64,000 nucleotides of DNA from Paraburkholderia sp. LEh10 (GCF_017814945.1 NZ_JAGIPX010000016.1:1-64000), one strand, 5' to 3'; shown: positions 46,853 through 55,555, counted from the first letter of the stretch. Notes: generated from the letters alone by a model not told the origin. Numbers and translations are program-made.

Positions 46853-47968
46853 ATGTCACTCGAAGCCTTCGTCGATTCGAAACCGTTCACCTTCGGTGTC
46901 GAACTCGAGATGCAGATCGTCAACACCCATGACTATGATCTGACCAAAGCGGGTACCGACCTGCTCCGGCTCATCAAGGACGAAAAGATTCCGGGCAGCA
47001 TCACGCCGGAAATTACCGAAAGCATGATCGAGCTGTCGACGGGCATCTGCACGTCGCACGAACAGGCCGTCGCCGATCTGCGAACCATTCGTGACGTGCT
47101 CGTCGCCGCGGCCGACCGCCTGAACGTCGGGCTGTGCGGCGGCGGCACGCACGCGTTCCAGCAGTGGAGCGAGCGGAAGATCGTCGATACGCCGCGCTTC
47201 CAGTACCTTTCCGAACTCTACGGCTACCTCGCGAAGCAGTTCACCGTGTTCGGCCAGCACGTGCACATCGGCTGTCCGAATGCCGATAGCGCGTTGTTTT
47301 TGCTGCATTCGATGTCGCGCTACATTCCGCATTTCATCGCGCTGTCGGCGTCGTCGCCGTTCGTGCAGGGCGTCGATACGGGCTTTCACTCGGCACGCCT
47401 GAATTCCGTGTTCGCGTTTCCGCTGTCGGGCCGTGCGCCGTTCGTGCTGACCTGGGACAGCTTCGAGGAATACTTTTCGAAGATGGTGCATACGGGCGTC
47501 GTCAACAGCATGAAGGACTTCTACTGGGACATCCGGCCCAAGCCCGGCTTCGGCACGATCGAAGTGCGCGTGATGGATACGCCGCTTTCCGTGGATCGCG
47601 CGGCAGCCATTGCGTGCTACATCCAGACGCTCGCGCGCCATCTGCTGCTCGACAAGCCGTTGACGCCAAAGGAAGACGACTACCTCGTCTATACGTTCAA
47701 CCGTTTCGAAGCATGCCGCTTCGGCCTTGCCGGCACCTGCATCGATCCGCAGACGGGCGAGCGCCGCACGATTTCGGAAGACATCATTCACACGCTCGAG
47801 CGCATTGCGCCGCATGCGGATGCGCTGGGCTCGGGCAAGGCGCTCGACGAGATCGGTTCGATCGCGCGCGGCCAGATGAACGATGCGACCTGGCTGCGCA
47901 ATATGGTCGCGCACGAAAAATCGCTGCACGAAGTAGTGCGGCAGCAGTGTCTGCAATGGCGCGCGTGA
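46853..47968 (+). CDS. YbdK-type carboxylate-amine ligase (GCS2 family)
   Basis: A 371-residue enzyme of the glutamate-cysteine ligase type 2 fold. TFGVELEMQIVN at the N-terminus holds the Mg/glutamate-binding Glu residues. GICTSHEQAVADL, GQHVHIGCPNADSAL and GTIEVRVMDTPLSV are conserved. Family members show weak glutamate-cysteine ligase activity and the true substrates are unclear. AGGAAA precedes the start. A separate type 1 gshA is at 19.4 kb, so this is not the only enzyme of the kind. A terminator follows at 48070. Confidence 0.93.
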   Translation: MSLEAFVDSKPFTFGVELEMQIVNTHDYDLTKAGTDLLRLIKDEKIPGSITPEITESMIELSTGICTSHEQAVADLRTIRDVLVAAADRLNVGLCGGGTHAFQQWSERKIVDTPRFQYLSELYGYLAKQFTVFGQHVHIGCPNADSALFLLHSMSRYIPHFIALSASSPFVQGVDTGFHSARLNSVFAFPLSGRAPFVLTWDSFEEYFSKMVHTGVVNSMKDFYWDIRPKPGFGTIEVRVMDTPLSVDRAAAIACYIQTLARHLLLDKPLTPKEDDYLVYTFNRFEACRFGLAGTCIDPQTGERRTISEDIIHTLERIAPHADALGSGKALDEIGSIARGQMNDATWLRNMVAHEKSLHEVVRQQCLQWRA

Positions 47969-48069
47969 CGCGGGCAGCGAAGCGGGGCGTGGTTGCGGGT
48001 CCCGCTGGATCCGAGCCTTGGCCCGTTTTGCGCCGAAAAGGCAACTGGCCCGATCACCAGGCTCGACAC

Positions 48070-48092
48070 AACCCGCTTCGGCGGGTTTTTTT
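48070..48092 (+). terminator. Terminator of the YbdK-type gene
   Basis: AACCCGC (48070-48076) pairs with GCGGGTT (48081-48087) around TTCG, followed by T. It ends just before array B. Confidence 0.9.
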
Positions 48093-48126
48093 GTAGGTCG
48101 AGTTTCCGATAGGCCGTCCTTCAGGT

Positions 48127-48376
48127 TTATCCAATGTTTACGTATACAAACGTAGTAGTAGTTAACAAGCATTGCGTTTGCCTGTGGACAACCGAATAAT
48201 TTCCTGAAAACTCAATATGCTGCGTAAACGATAACCACGCGGATGGGACGTGCATCGAAAGCGTAAACCTGGGAGAACGATTGGCAGACGCCCTGCCGGC
48301 TCGACGGTTATCAAGAATCGGCGCACAAGCCATCCTCCGTCTTTCCCGTGGTTATCCACAGATTGCATTGGATAAC
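48127..48376. other. DnaA-box array B (right, mirror image of array A)
   Basis: GTTTACGT (48136-48143), CGTAGTAGTAGTTAAC ending 48166, then box TTGTCCACA on minus (48183-48191). At the outer end a perfect box TTATCCACA (48352-48360, plus) pairs with TTATCCAAT (48367-48375, minus) in a 26-base palindrome 48351-48376. GCGTAAAC occurs at 48222-48229 and 48261-48268. A weak box TTATCCAAT lies at 48127-48135. The 17-base distance between GTTAAC and the nearest box equals that in array A. Confidence 0.8.
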
Positions 48377-48660
48377 TTAGCTGTACGATTCGCCGCTCTC
48401 GCATAGAATGTCGTTTTTCGCCGTTGCGGCCCGCCCGGATCACGCCGTTGGTGCCCGGACAACAGATCGCAGCGGACACGGAGCATGTGCAATGCCTGTG
48501 TAAGCAGCCGGAACAGGCGGCATCACGGGAAATTTTTGAGATAGCAGTAAATGGCAGACCGGGTTGACCGGTGAAGAATCCCCCTACAGACTGTCGACCC
48601 CGAGGCATCGATTCGGATGCCGGCGGGACACGGCAAGCTGTCAACAACGAACGAAAGACT

Positions 48661-49305
48661 ATGAGCGAAGGCGTATACGGAGAGCAGGCAACCGGGCGGG
48701 TGACCCACAGCCTGCTGCGACTCAGCACGGCCATGCGGAGCCAGGCATGGGAGTGGGCGGAAGGCGCGGGCCTGACGCCGACTCAAGGCGAAATCCTCGT
48801 GCTGCTGATGCAGCGCAAGGGACCGATGCGTCTGGGCGAAATCGCACGCGAAACCGCGCTGACGGCCGCGACCACGAGCGACGCCGTGAGCACGCTGGAA
48901 ACCAAGGGCCTGGTGGAAAAGCGCCGCGCACTCGACGACGGGCGGGCGCTTGCCGTGCGTCTGACGGCGCGCGGCCGCACGGCGGCCAAGCGTGCGGCGC
49001 AATGGCCGGACTTCCTCGCGAAGGCGGTCGGTACGCTGCGCGACGAAGAGCAATCGATGTTCTATCGCACGCTGCTGAAGACCGTGCGCCAGCTCGAAGT
49101 GCAGGGCGATATCCCGCCGCACCGGATGTGCGTGACCTGCACGCACCTCGAACCGAGCAAGAATCCGAAGAAAACGCCGCATCGCTGCGTGCTGCTCGAT
49201 CTGTCGATGGCGGACACCGATCTGCGTCTCGACTGCTCGGTGCACGAAACGGCTGACGCCGCCACGCAGAAAAAGACCTGGAAGATCTTCGCGCAGCAAG
49301 GCTGA
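48661..49305 (+). CDS. MarR-family regulator with Cys-rich C-terminal domain
   Basis: A 214-residue regulator. The winged helix is GLTPTQGEILVLLMQRKG to EKRRALDDGRALAVRLT, the MarR pattern. Beyond it (about 160-205) come MCVTCTHLEP, PHRCVLLDL and LDCSVHE: four Cys and several His in a spacing that suggests a bound metal or redox switch. ATG 48661 is preferred for its MarR-like N-terminus. The gene begins 284 bases after array B. Its targets are unknown, with no operon partner evident. Confidence 0.88.
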   Translation: MSEGVYGEQATGRVTHSLLRLSTAMRSQAWEWAEGAGLTPTQGEILVLLMQRKGPMRLGEIARETALTAATTSDAVSTLETKGLVEKRRALDDGRALAVRLTARGRTAAKRAAQWPDFLAKAVGTLRDEEQSMFYRTLLKTVRQLEVQGDIPPHRMCVTCTHLEPSKNPKKTPHRCVLLDLSMADTDLRLDCSVHETADAATQKKTWKIFAQQG

Positions 49306-49321
49306 GTCGGCTAAACTGCGA

Positions 49322-49364
49322 AGCCGGCCGCCGATCGCACGCTTTGCGCGATCGGCGGCCGGCT
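49322..49364. repeat. 17-base perfect inverted repeat
   Basis: AGCCGGCCGCCGATCGC (49322-49338) and its exact complement (49348-49364) are separated by nine bases. No T tract follows, so it may be a Rho-independent-like barrier, a protein site or a REP-like element rather than a classical terminator. Confidence 0.7.
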
Positions 49365-49450
49365 GCTCGCGTCGCCCGTGCATCGGCTTGCGGCGTGTCT
49401 TCCGGCGTGCGTTAGCGCGTGTTCAGTCAACCTGACAGTGGGATGTGCCG

Positions 49451-50164
49451 ATGAATCACGAAGTTCTGGCCATACGCCACGTGCACTTCGAGGATCTGGG
49501 CAGTCTCGAACGGGTACTCGGCGAGCGAGGGCGGCCGGTGCGCTATCTGGACGTCGGCTTTGCGCGCATCGAGGCGCCCAATCCTGTCATGCCGTCGCTG
49601 ATGGTGATACTGGGCGGCCCGATCAGCGCGTACGACGATGACGGCTACCCGACCATCGCGCCGCTCGTCGCGATGATCGAAAAGCGCATCGCTGCCGGTT
49701 TGCCGACGCTTGGCATCTGTCTCGGCGCGCAACTGATCGCGCGCGTGCTGGGCGCGCGGGTCTACCCTTCAGGTCAAACCGAAATCGGCTGGACGCCGTT
49801 GACGCTCACCGAGGCGGGCAAAGAGTCGCCGTTGCGCCATCTGGACGCGGCGCACACGTCGATGCTTCATTGGCACGGCGATACATTCGATCTTCCGCAG
49901 GGCGCGGTGCATCTCGCGTCTACGCCGGCTTGTCAGAACCAGGCGTTCGCGTGGGGCAAGCATGTGCTCGGCCTGCAATGTCACCCCGAGATCCGCACTG
50001 ATCGTTTCGAGCCCTGGCTGATCGGCAATGCCGGCGAAATCGCGGGCCATGGCATCGATGTGCGTGAGCTGCGCGCCGATACCGCCAAGCACGGTCCGAA
50101 GCTCGAAGTTGCAGCGTGCAACATGTTTGGGGAATGGCTCGATCAGCTCGCGACGAAAAGCTGA
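49451..50164 (+). CDS. Class I glutamine amidotransferase
   Basis: A 237-residue cytoplasmic GMP-synthase-like amidotransferase. The nucleophile Cys is in LGICLGAQLIARVLG, and the His in LQCHPEIRTD; the oxyanion strand is VILGGPISAYDDD. Such free-standing members may hydrolyse γ-glutamyl compounds. ATG 49451 or GTG 49445 may start; neither has a strong ribosome binding site. Confidence 0.9.
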   Translation: MNHEVLAIRHVHFEDLGSLERVLGERGRPVRYLDVGFARIEAPNPVMPSLMVILGGPISAYDDDGYPTIAPLVAMIEKRIAAGLPTLGICLGAQLIARVLGARVYPSGQTEIGWTPLTLTEAGKESPLRHLDAAHTSMLHWHGDTFDLPQGAVHLASTPACQNQAFAWGKHVLGLQCHPEIRTDRFEPWLIGNAGEIAGHGIDVRELRADTAKHGPKLEVAACNMFGEWLDQLATKS

Positions 50165-50301
50165 ACGCCGCACCGACTGGCGCCTCATCGTTTGCAGCGC
50201 GCATTCCACGCATGACCTCGCGCGCCGCGCCAGGTCTGCAGCAAATCGGACCCGGTGCTATCCTCGATCGCTCTTGAGCTTCCACGGGCAACACCGTAAC
50301 C

Positions 50302-51414
50302 ATGAGCGCACTTTTTTCTCCGCTCACGCTGCGTAGCGTGACGCTGCCAAACCGCATCGTTGTGTCGCCGATGTGTCAATACTCGGCCGAACGCGGTGAA
50401 GCAACGGCATGGCACATGATTCATCTCGGTCATCTCGCGTTGTCGGGCGCAGGCATGCTGTGCATCGAAGCGACGGCTGTCGAGCCCGATGGACGCATCA
50501 CGCCGAACGATCTCGGCCTGTGGGACGATGTGACGGAGGCCGCGCTCAAGCCGGTGCTCGCCGCAATTCGCCAGCATTCGAAGGTGCACGTCGCGATGCA
50601 GCTGTCGCACGCGGGACGCAAGGCATCGAGCCACGTGCCGTGGGACGGCGGGCAGCTGATCCCCGTTGCCGAAGGCGGCTGGCTGCCACATGCGCCGTCG
50701 GCATTGCCGCACAAGGCTGGCGAAGAGCCGCCGCTCGCGCTCGACAACGCGGGGCTGAACCGTATCCGCGAAGCGTTTGCAGCGACGGCCCGCCGTGCCG
50801 CGCGTCTCGGCGTCGATGCGCTCGAAGTGCACGCGGCGCATGGCTATCTGCTGCATCAGTTCCTGTCGCCGCTCGCGAACCAGCGCAGCGACGAATACGG
50901 CGGCTCGCGTGAAAACCGCATGCGTTTCCCGCTCGAAATCTTCGACATCGTGCGCGCTGCGTTCCCGGCCGACAAACCCGTCGGCGTGCGCGTATCGGCC
51001 GTCGATTGGGTCGACGGCGGCACCACGATCGAAGACACCATCGCTTTTGCCAGGGAGTTGAAGAAGCGCGGTTGCGACTGGGTCGACGTGTCGTCGGGTG
51101 GCGTGTCGCCGTTGCAGAAGATACCCGTCGAACCCGGCTATCAGGTGCCGTTCGCGAAGGCGGTGAGGGAGGCAACGGGTATGACGACGATGGCCGTCGG
51201 CCTCATCACCGACCCCGACCATGCGAACCGGCTGATCGAAGAGGGGGACGCGGATCTGATTGCGATGGCGCGCGCGATGCTCTACGATCCGCGCTGGCCT
51301 TGGCACGCCGCCGCGAAGCTCGGTGCAACCGTCGATGCTCCGCCGCAATACTGGCGCTCACAACCTCGCGATCAAAAGGCGCTGTTCGGCGACATTTCGT
51401 TCGGACAGCGCTGA
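50302..51414 (+). CDS. NADH:flavin oxidoreductase of the old yellow enzyme family (YqjM-like)
   Basis: A 370-residue FMN-dependent TIM-barrel enzyme. SPLTLRSVTLPNRIVVSPMCQYSAERG carries the Cys and Tyr of the YqjM class. QLSHAGRKAS supplies the His and Asn-like pair region, and SDEYGGSRENRMRF is the canonical FMN/substrate motif. It reduces α,β-unsaturated carbonyls or quinones using NAD(P)H. The substrate is unknown. It is on the plus strand after the amidotransferase, with a 137-base gap. Confidence 0.93.
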   Translation: MSALFSPLTLRSVTLPNRIVVSPMCQYSAERGEATAWHMIHLGHLALSGAGMLCIEATAVEPDGRITPNDLGLWDDVTEAALKPVLAAIRQHSKVHVAMQLSHAGRKASSHVPWDGGQLIPVAEGGWLPHAPSALPHKAGEEPPLALDNAGLNRIREAFAATARRAARLGVDALEVHAAHGYLLHQFLSPLANQRSDEYGGSRENRMRFPLEIFDIVRAAFPADKPVGVRVSAVDWVDGGTTIEDTIAFARELKKRGCDWVDVSSGGVSPLQKIPVEPGYQVPFAKAVREATGMTTMAVGLITDPDHANRLIEEGDADLIAMARAMLYDPRWPWHAAAKLGATVDAPPQYWRSQPRDQKALFGDISFGQR

Positions 51415-51484
51415 CATTGGGCGTCCTTGACGCGCGTCGCGTGCAGCATTGCTTGCGATACATACGTATCCGCGCGTTTGACGG

Positions 51485-51514
51485 TTGAACGAAGTCGTAT
51501 CATCCGTGTACGAT
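51485..51514 (+). promoter_or_regulatory. Candidate promoter of the SET-domain gene
   Basis: TTGAAC (51485-51490), an 18-base spacer and TACGAT (51509-51514). Upstream is the palindrome GATACATACGTATC. Confidence 0.3.
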
Positions 51515-51673
51515 TTCGGTTGTGACGCTGCGCGTCACGTGTCGACGCGGCGCCAGCACGGCGCCGCGTTTGCTATCCGCGCCAGAAACGCGATGCATCG
51601 AGGTGCGTGCCTGACGCGGAGGCATCGGCGAACAAGAGTTTGCTCATCCACCGTTCTACAAAGGATTGATTCA

Positions 51674-52156
51674 ATGAGTTCACGCAGGATCGCTGTGCGT
51701 CAATCGGGCGTGCACGGCAAAGGCGTGTTTGCACTCGAACCGATCGCGGCCGGCGAGCGGCTGATCGAATACAAGGGCGAACGGATTTCGTGGAAGGAAG
51801 CGCTGCGACGGCATCCTCATAATCCGGACGAACCGAATCACACGTTCTACTTCGCGCTCGATAGCGGCGACGTGATCGACGGCAAGGTGAAGGGCAACAG
51901 TGCGCGCTGGATCAACCACTCGTGCGCGCCGAACTGCGAGGCGGAAGAAATCGACGGCCACGTGTATATCGACGCGCTGCGCAATATCGAAGCCGGTGAA
52001 GAGCTGTTCTACGACTACGGCCTCGTGATCGACGCGCGTCAGACGAAGAAGCTGAAGAAGGAATACGAGTGCCGGTGTGGCGCGCGCAAGTGCCGCGGCA
52101 CGATGCTCGCGGCGCCCGACAAGAAAGACGCGAAGAAATCGAAGAAGAAGAAATAA
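51674..52156 (+). CDS. SET-domain protein (protein lysine methyltransferase-like)
   Basis: A 160-residue protein almost entirely made of a SET domain. RQSGVHGKGVFALEPIAAG opens it, the SAM-binding RWINHSCAPNCEAE and GEELFYDYG follow, and the post-SET Cys cluster YECRCGARKCRGTM closes it. The last 15 residues are Lys-rich (KKDAKKSKKKK). Such proteins methylate lysines; the target in bacteria is not known. ATG 51674 has AAGGA nine bases upstream and removes an unlikely 63-residue extension. It has no obvious operon partner. Confidence 0.92.
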   Translation: MSSRRIAVRQSGVHGKGVFALEPIAAGERLIEYKGERISWKEALRRHPHNPDEPNHTFYFALDSGDVIDGKVKGNSARWINHSCAPNCEAEEIDGHVYIDALRNIEAGEELFYDYGLVIDARQTKKLKKEYECRCGARKCRGTMLAAPDKKDAKKSKKKK

Positions 52157-52207
52157 TCCAGGCGCGCCGCCGGCTGCATTTGAGGCAGCGCGCTCAAGAA
52201 GCGGATA

Positions 52208-53710
52208 TCACGGATCGACCGGCGCATGATGCGCCGGTTTTTTTGTTTCCCATGTCTGTTCGGGTTCGCGCAGCACCGCGCCCGTTTCGATGGGAAGACG
52301 CACGATGAAGCGCGCGCCGCCTTCTGCGGCGTCTTCGTAATGCACGCTGCCGCGATGCAGCGCCATGATGTCGTGCACGATGGCGAGCCCTAGACCCGCG
52401 CCGCCATCGACGCTGCTATCGCTTTGTCCCTGCCCGTCGCCACGGAAGAAGCGCTTGAAGAGATCGGGCTGCTGTTTCGGCGGCACGCCCGAGCCGTTGT
52501 CCTCGACCGTGATTTCCGCCATCGTGACGCCGTCCACCACCGTTTGCGTAACCGTCATCGTGATGCGCGCGCCGTTCATCCGTGACGGCGGCACGTATTT
52601 CAGCGCGTTATCGAGCAGGTTCGCGATCACTTCGCGCAGCAGCACGGGATTGCCGCGCGCGACCAGCGGATGATCGTTCGATGGATCGTCGAGCCGCTGA
52701 AAACCGAGGTCGACATGCACGGCGAGCGCGCGCGGAACCCATTCGGCACCTGTATCGAACGCGAGCGACGCGACGTCGAGATTCACGAAACGCGCGGCCT
52801 GTTCGCCCGGCTCGGCGCGCGCGAGCGACAGCAACTGATTCGACAGACGCACCGCGCGATCAGCGGCGGCACGCAATTCCTTGACGGCAGCGAGCGCCTG
52901 CTGCGGATCGCGCGCGATGGCCGCCTGTTCGGCGTGCAGCTTGATCGCTGTGAGGGGCGTTCGCAGTTGATGTGCGGCGTCCGCGATGAATTTGCGCTGT
53001 GCGTCGAGCGCGGATTTCAGGCGGTCGAGCAGGCCGTTCAGCGCGCCCGTCAACGGACGGATTTCGACGGGAACGAAGCTTTCGTCGACGGGTTCCAGCG
53101 ATGTGTGCGTCTGGCGGTTCAGCGAATCGGCCAGATCGGTCAGCGGATTGAGCTGCTGGTTCACGACGCGCCACACGATCACCCAGCCCGCAAGCAGCAG
53201 AAGCAGCAGCGGCATCATGATCGCGACCAGGAACTCGGCGGCGATGCGAAAGCGATGATGCACCGGCTGGCCGACTTCGATGACGACGGGATTGCCCGTC
53301 GGCTGATCGACGCGCACCTGCGCGACGCGCACAGCCGTGCCTTCATGCTGCGTCTCGAACACATACGCGTAGTGCATGCGCCGCACGTTCGTGCCTTGCA
53401 GCGGCAGCTTGGGATCGCCGGCGATTTCGGTTTCGCCATTGCTGATCCGGTACACCAGTTGTTCGACGGGATCGGAGAACATCGCCTGAGCGAGCGGCGG
53501 CACGGTGATGGGGGCATCGGGACCGGCAATCTGGATCTGCTTCGAGATCGCCGTGGCGAGATCGGCGAGCGAACGGTCGACCACGTGCTGCGTGTATTGC
53601 CATGCGAGCCAATACGCGATGAGGCCGCTCATCAGCGCGAGCAACGAAAGGGGAGCGGCGAGCCGGCGCAGCAACTGGCGGCGCAGACTATTCGCGGCGG
53701 GATAGGGCAT
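52208..53710 (-). CDS. Two-component sensor histidine kinase (TctE/QseC type)
   Basis: A 500-residue inner-membrane sensor. Two membrane segments (about 17-37 and 170-190) flank a periplasmic 2CSK-N-type sensor region. HAMP and dimerisation regions follow, with the phospho-His in DAAHQLRTPLTAIKLHAEQA, then N, G1 (EDNGSGVPPK) and G2 (GGAGLGLAIV) ATPase boxes. ATG 53710 (MPYPAANSLRRQ) is preferred to an upstream basic extension. It follows the response regulator gene by 260 bases. The signal is unknown. Confidence 0.95.
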   Translation of the reverse strand: MPYPAANSLRRQLLRRLAAPLSLLALMSGLIAYWLAWQYTQHVVDRSLADLATAISKQIQIAGPDAPITVPPLAQAMFSDPVEQLVYRISNGETEIAGDPKLPLQGTNVRRMHYAYVFETQHEGTAVRVAQVRVDQPTGNPVVIEVGQPVHHRFRIAAEFLVAIMMPLLLLLLAGWVIVWRVVNQQLNPLTDLADSLNRQTHTSLEPVDESFVPVEIRPLTGALNGLLDRLKSALDAQRKFIADAAHQLRTPLTAIKLHAEQAAIARDPQQALAAVKELRAAADRAVRLSNQLLSLARAEPGEQAARFVNLDVASLAFDTGAEWVPRALAVHVDLGFQRLDDPSNDHPLVARGNPVLLREVIANLLDNALKYVPPSRMNGARITMTVTQTVVDGVTMAEITVEDNGSGVPPKQQPDLFKRFFRGDGQGQSDSSVDGGAGLGLAIVHDIMALHRGSVHYEDAAEGGARFIVRLPIETGAVLREPEQTWETKKPAHHAPVDP

Positions 53711-53970
53711 GATCGAACCCGCGATAAAAAGCCGACGTTGACGGATGACCGGCTGCGTCAGCCATGCGTTTGAACGGCGGGGTTTCAGCGGCGCGCTTGG
53801 CGAATCGCACGCATGGCGCGCGCCGTGCGAAAGCCGCCGAACGTTGCCGGGCGATCGCCGGCCGCTGCCGGGCAAAATGGCACAGGCGGCCGCGGCGCAT
53901 TTATCGATGCGCTTGCGGCCGCCCGTCGAACGACCCGGACGCCGTCAGACCACAACGGTCTTGCCGACCA

Positions 53971-54657
53971 TTATGACGCCTGGCGGATTTCCTGGAGTAG
54001 ATAACCGAAGCCGCGCACCGTGACGATTTCGACGCGGCAATTTTCGAGTTTCTTGCGCACTCGGTGCACATAGACTTCGATCGCCGTATCGCCGAGATCG
54101 CCGCCGAAGTGCGTCAGGTGATCCTGCAGTTGCGCCTTGCTGACGACGCGGCCATGGCGCAGCAACAGCATTTCGAGCACCGCGAATTCGCGCGGCGACA
54201 GCTCGAGCGGTTTGTCGTCGTTGAAGATGCGGCGGTCCACACCCGACAGACGCACACCGCCGAGCGACACTTCCGGGCGCGGCATGTCGCCGTGCGGTCC
54301 GCTGCGGCGCATCACTGCGCGGATGCGCGCTTCGAGCTCGGCGGGCTCGAACGGCTTCAGCATGTAGTCGTCCGCGCCGGAGTTAAGGCCTTGCACGCGG
54401 TCGTTCAGTTCGTCACGCGCGGTCAGCACGATCACAGGCGTGTGACGGTTGCTCTGACGGAAGCGCGAGAGCAGCGTCATGCCGTCGATGCCGGGCAGGC
54501 CCAAATCGAGGATCACGAGCTCATGGCGGTTTTGCGTGAGGGCCTGTTCGGCGAAGATGCCGTCGTGGACCATGTCGACCGTGAAGCCGGCTTGTTCGAG
54601 ACTGCTTTGGATGCCGCGTGCAATAGGGCGGTCATCTTCGATCAGAAGGAGTCGCAT
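53971..54657 (-). CDS. OmpR-family response regulator
   Basis: A 228-residue regulator: receiver domain (residues 1-115) with acidic pair Asp8/Asp9, phosphoacceptor Asp51 in VILDLGLPG and Lys in MLKPFEP, then a winged-helix DNA-binding domain with LSPREFAVLEMLL and YVHRVRKKLE. It partners the kinase downstream. The 260-base gap between them holds no supported gene. Confidence 0.96.
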   Translation of the reverse strand: MRLLLIEDDRPIARGIQSSLEQAGFTVDMVHDGIFAEQALTQNRHELVILDLGLPGIDGMTLLSRFRQSNRHTPVIVLTARDELNDRVQGLNSGADDYMLKPFEPAELEARIRAVMRRSGPHGDMPRPEVSLGGVRLSGVDRRIFNDDKPLELSPREFAVLEMLLLRHGRVVSKAQLQDHLTHFGGDLGDTAIEVYVHRVRKKLENCRVEIVTVRGFGYLLQEIRQAS

Positions 54658-54772
54658 GGGTTTCGCTCAAGTACAATGGGTTGGGCAAGAGGCACGCGGT
54701 TCGCCGGGGCGCCTGCTGCACAGAATGCCGCGCGACCTGCGGTCGATGCGGCCTTCAACAGATCAGCCAGCT

Positions 54773-54997
54773 ATGTCCGATATTACGATCTACGAACTGG
54801 AAGCCGCGATCAATTTCTGGCGTACCCGCTCGCCTTCGAGCGGCGACGAACTCGTTCTGTGCAAGGAGGCAAGCGCGCTCTCCAAGCCGTATGCGCTGAT
54901 GATTGTACAGCGACAGACGGTGCTGCCGCAGGAAGGTTTGGACGAGTCAGCCCGCGCTGCGTGGGATTCTTACGTGTCCCTTAAAAATGGCCTGTAG
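54773..54997 (+). CDS. DUF3717 family protein
   Basis: A 74-residue small protein starting MSDITIYELEAAINFWR, the DUF3717 family pattern known from Burkholderiales. Its function is unknown. There is no membrane segment or Cys pair, and it is probably helical and soluble. It is divergent from the response regulator with a 115-base spacer, so the two may share regulatory DNA. Confidence 0.85.
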   Translation: MSDITIYELEAAINFWRTRSPSSGDELVLCKEASALSKPYALMIVQRQTVLPQEGLDESARAAWDSYVSLKNGL

Positions 54998-55142
54998 AAG
55001 TGAAGGTTTGGTGGCCTGATTACCTGCAAAACGCTTTCATTGCGGGCTTTCCCTAACACCGTCGAACGTGGGCGGCTTTCGTCCGATCAACTTTTCGCGA
55101 GCGCGTTTGCGTCTGCTTTTTGCGTCTGCTTTTGCGTTAGCG

Positions 55143-55439
55143 TCACTTCCCAACAGCGATCTCATCGATAAAACGCGCGAGCCGAATATCGCGTTCGGTG
55201 AGTCCGTTCGCGTCGTGCGTCGATAGCGTGATGTCGACGGTGCTATAGACGTTGAACCATTCCGGGTGATGGTCTATCTCCTGGGCCTTGATCGCGACGC
55301 GCGTCATGAAGCCGAACGCTTCGTTGAAGTCGGCGAACCTGAATTGCCGCCTGATCGCGTCGCGGCCTTCGACGTCTTGCCACCCATTGAGTTGCGCGAC
55401 GTGCGCCGCGCGCTTGTCGGAAGAGAGTTTCTGAATCAT
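55143..55439 (-). CDS. phhB: Pterin-4a-carbinolamine dehydratase
   Basis: A 98-residue enzyme that recycles the pterin cofactor of phenylalanine hydroxylase. The active-site motif IDHHPEWFNVYSTVDITLSTH is complete, although the His triad was judged by eye. It lies 116 bases downstream of phhA on the same strand, the usual pairing. Confidence 0.95.
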   Translation of the reverse strand: MIQKLSSDKRAAHVAQLNGWQDVEGRDAIRRQFRFADFNEAFGFMTRVAIKAQEIDHHPEWFNVYSTVDITLSTHDANGLTERDIRLARFIDEIAVGK

Positions 55440-55555
55440 CGTTTCACCTGTTTCGAAGCGCTGCGCGGCCGTGCCTATGCTGCATGCGCCGAAGGCGCTA
55501 TTGCGCGCGTCCGTTGTATTTTTCCACGCTTGAAGGTGCGCTGCAGTGCGCTGCG

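Noticed and set aside
53688..53900. Minus-strand frame between the response regulator and kinase
   Set aside because: Arg/Ala-rich with no domain; overlaps the kinase start in another frame.
55109..55135. Short repeat TTGCGTCTGCTTT x 2 after the DUF3717 gene
   Set aside because: Only two imperfect copies; not enough to suggest a functional repeat.
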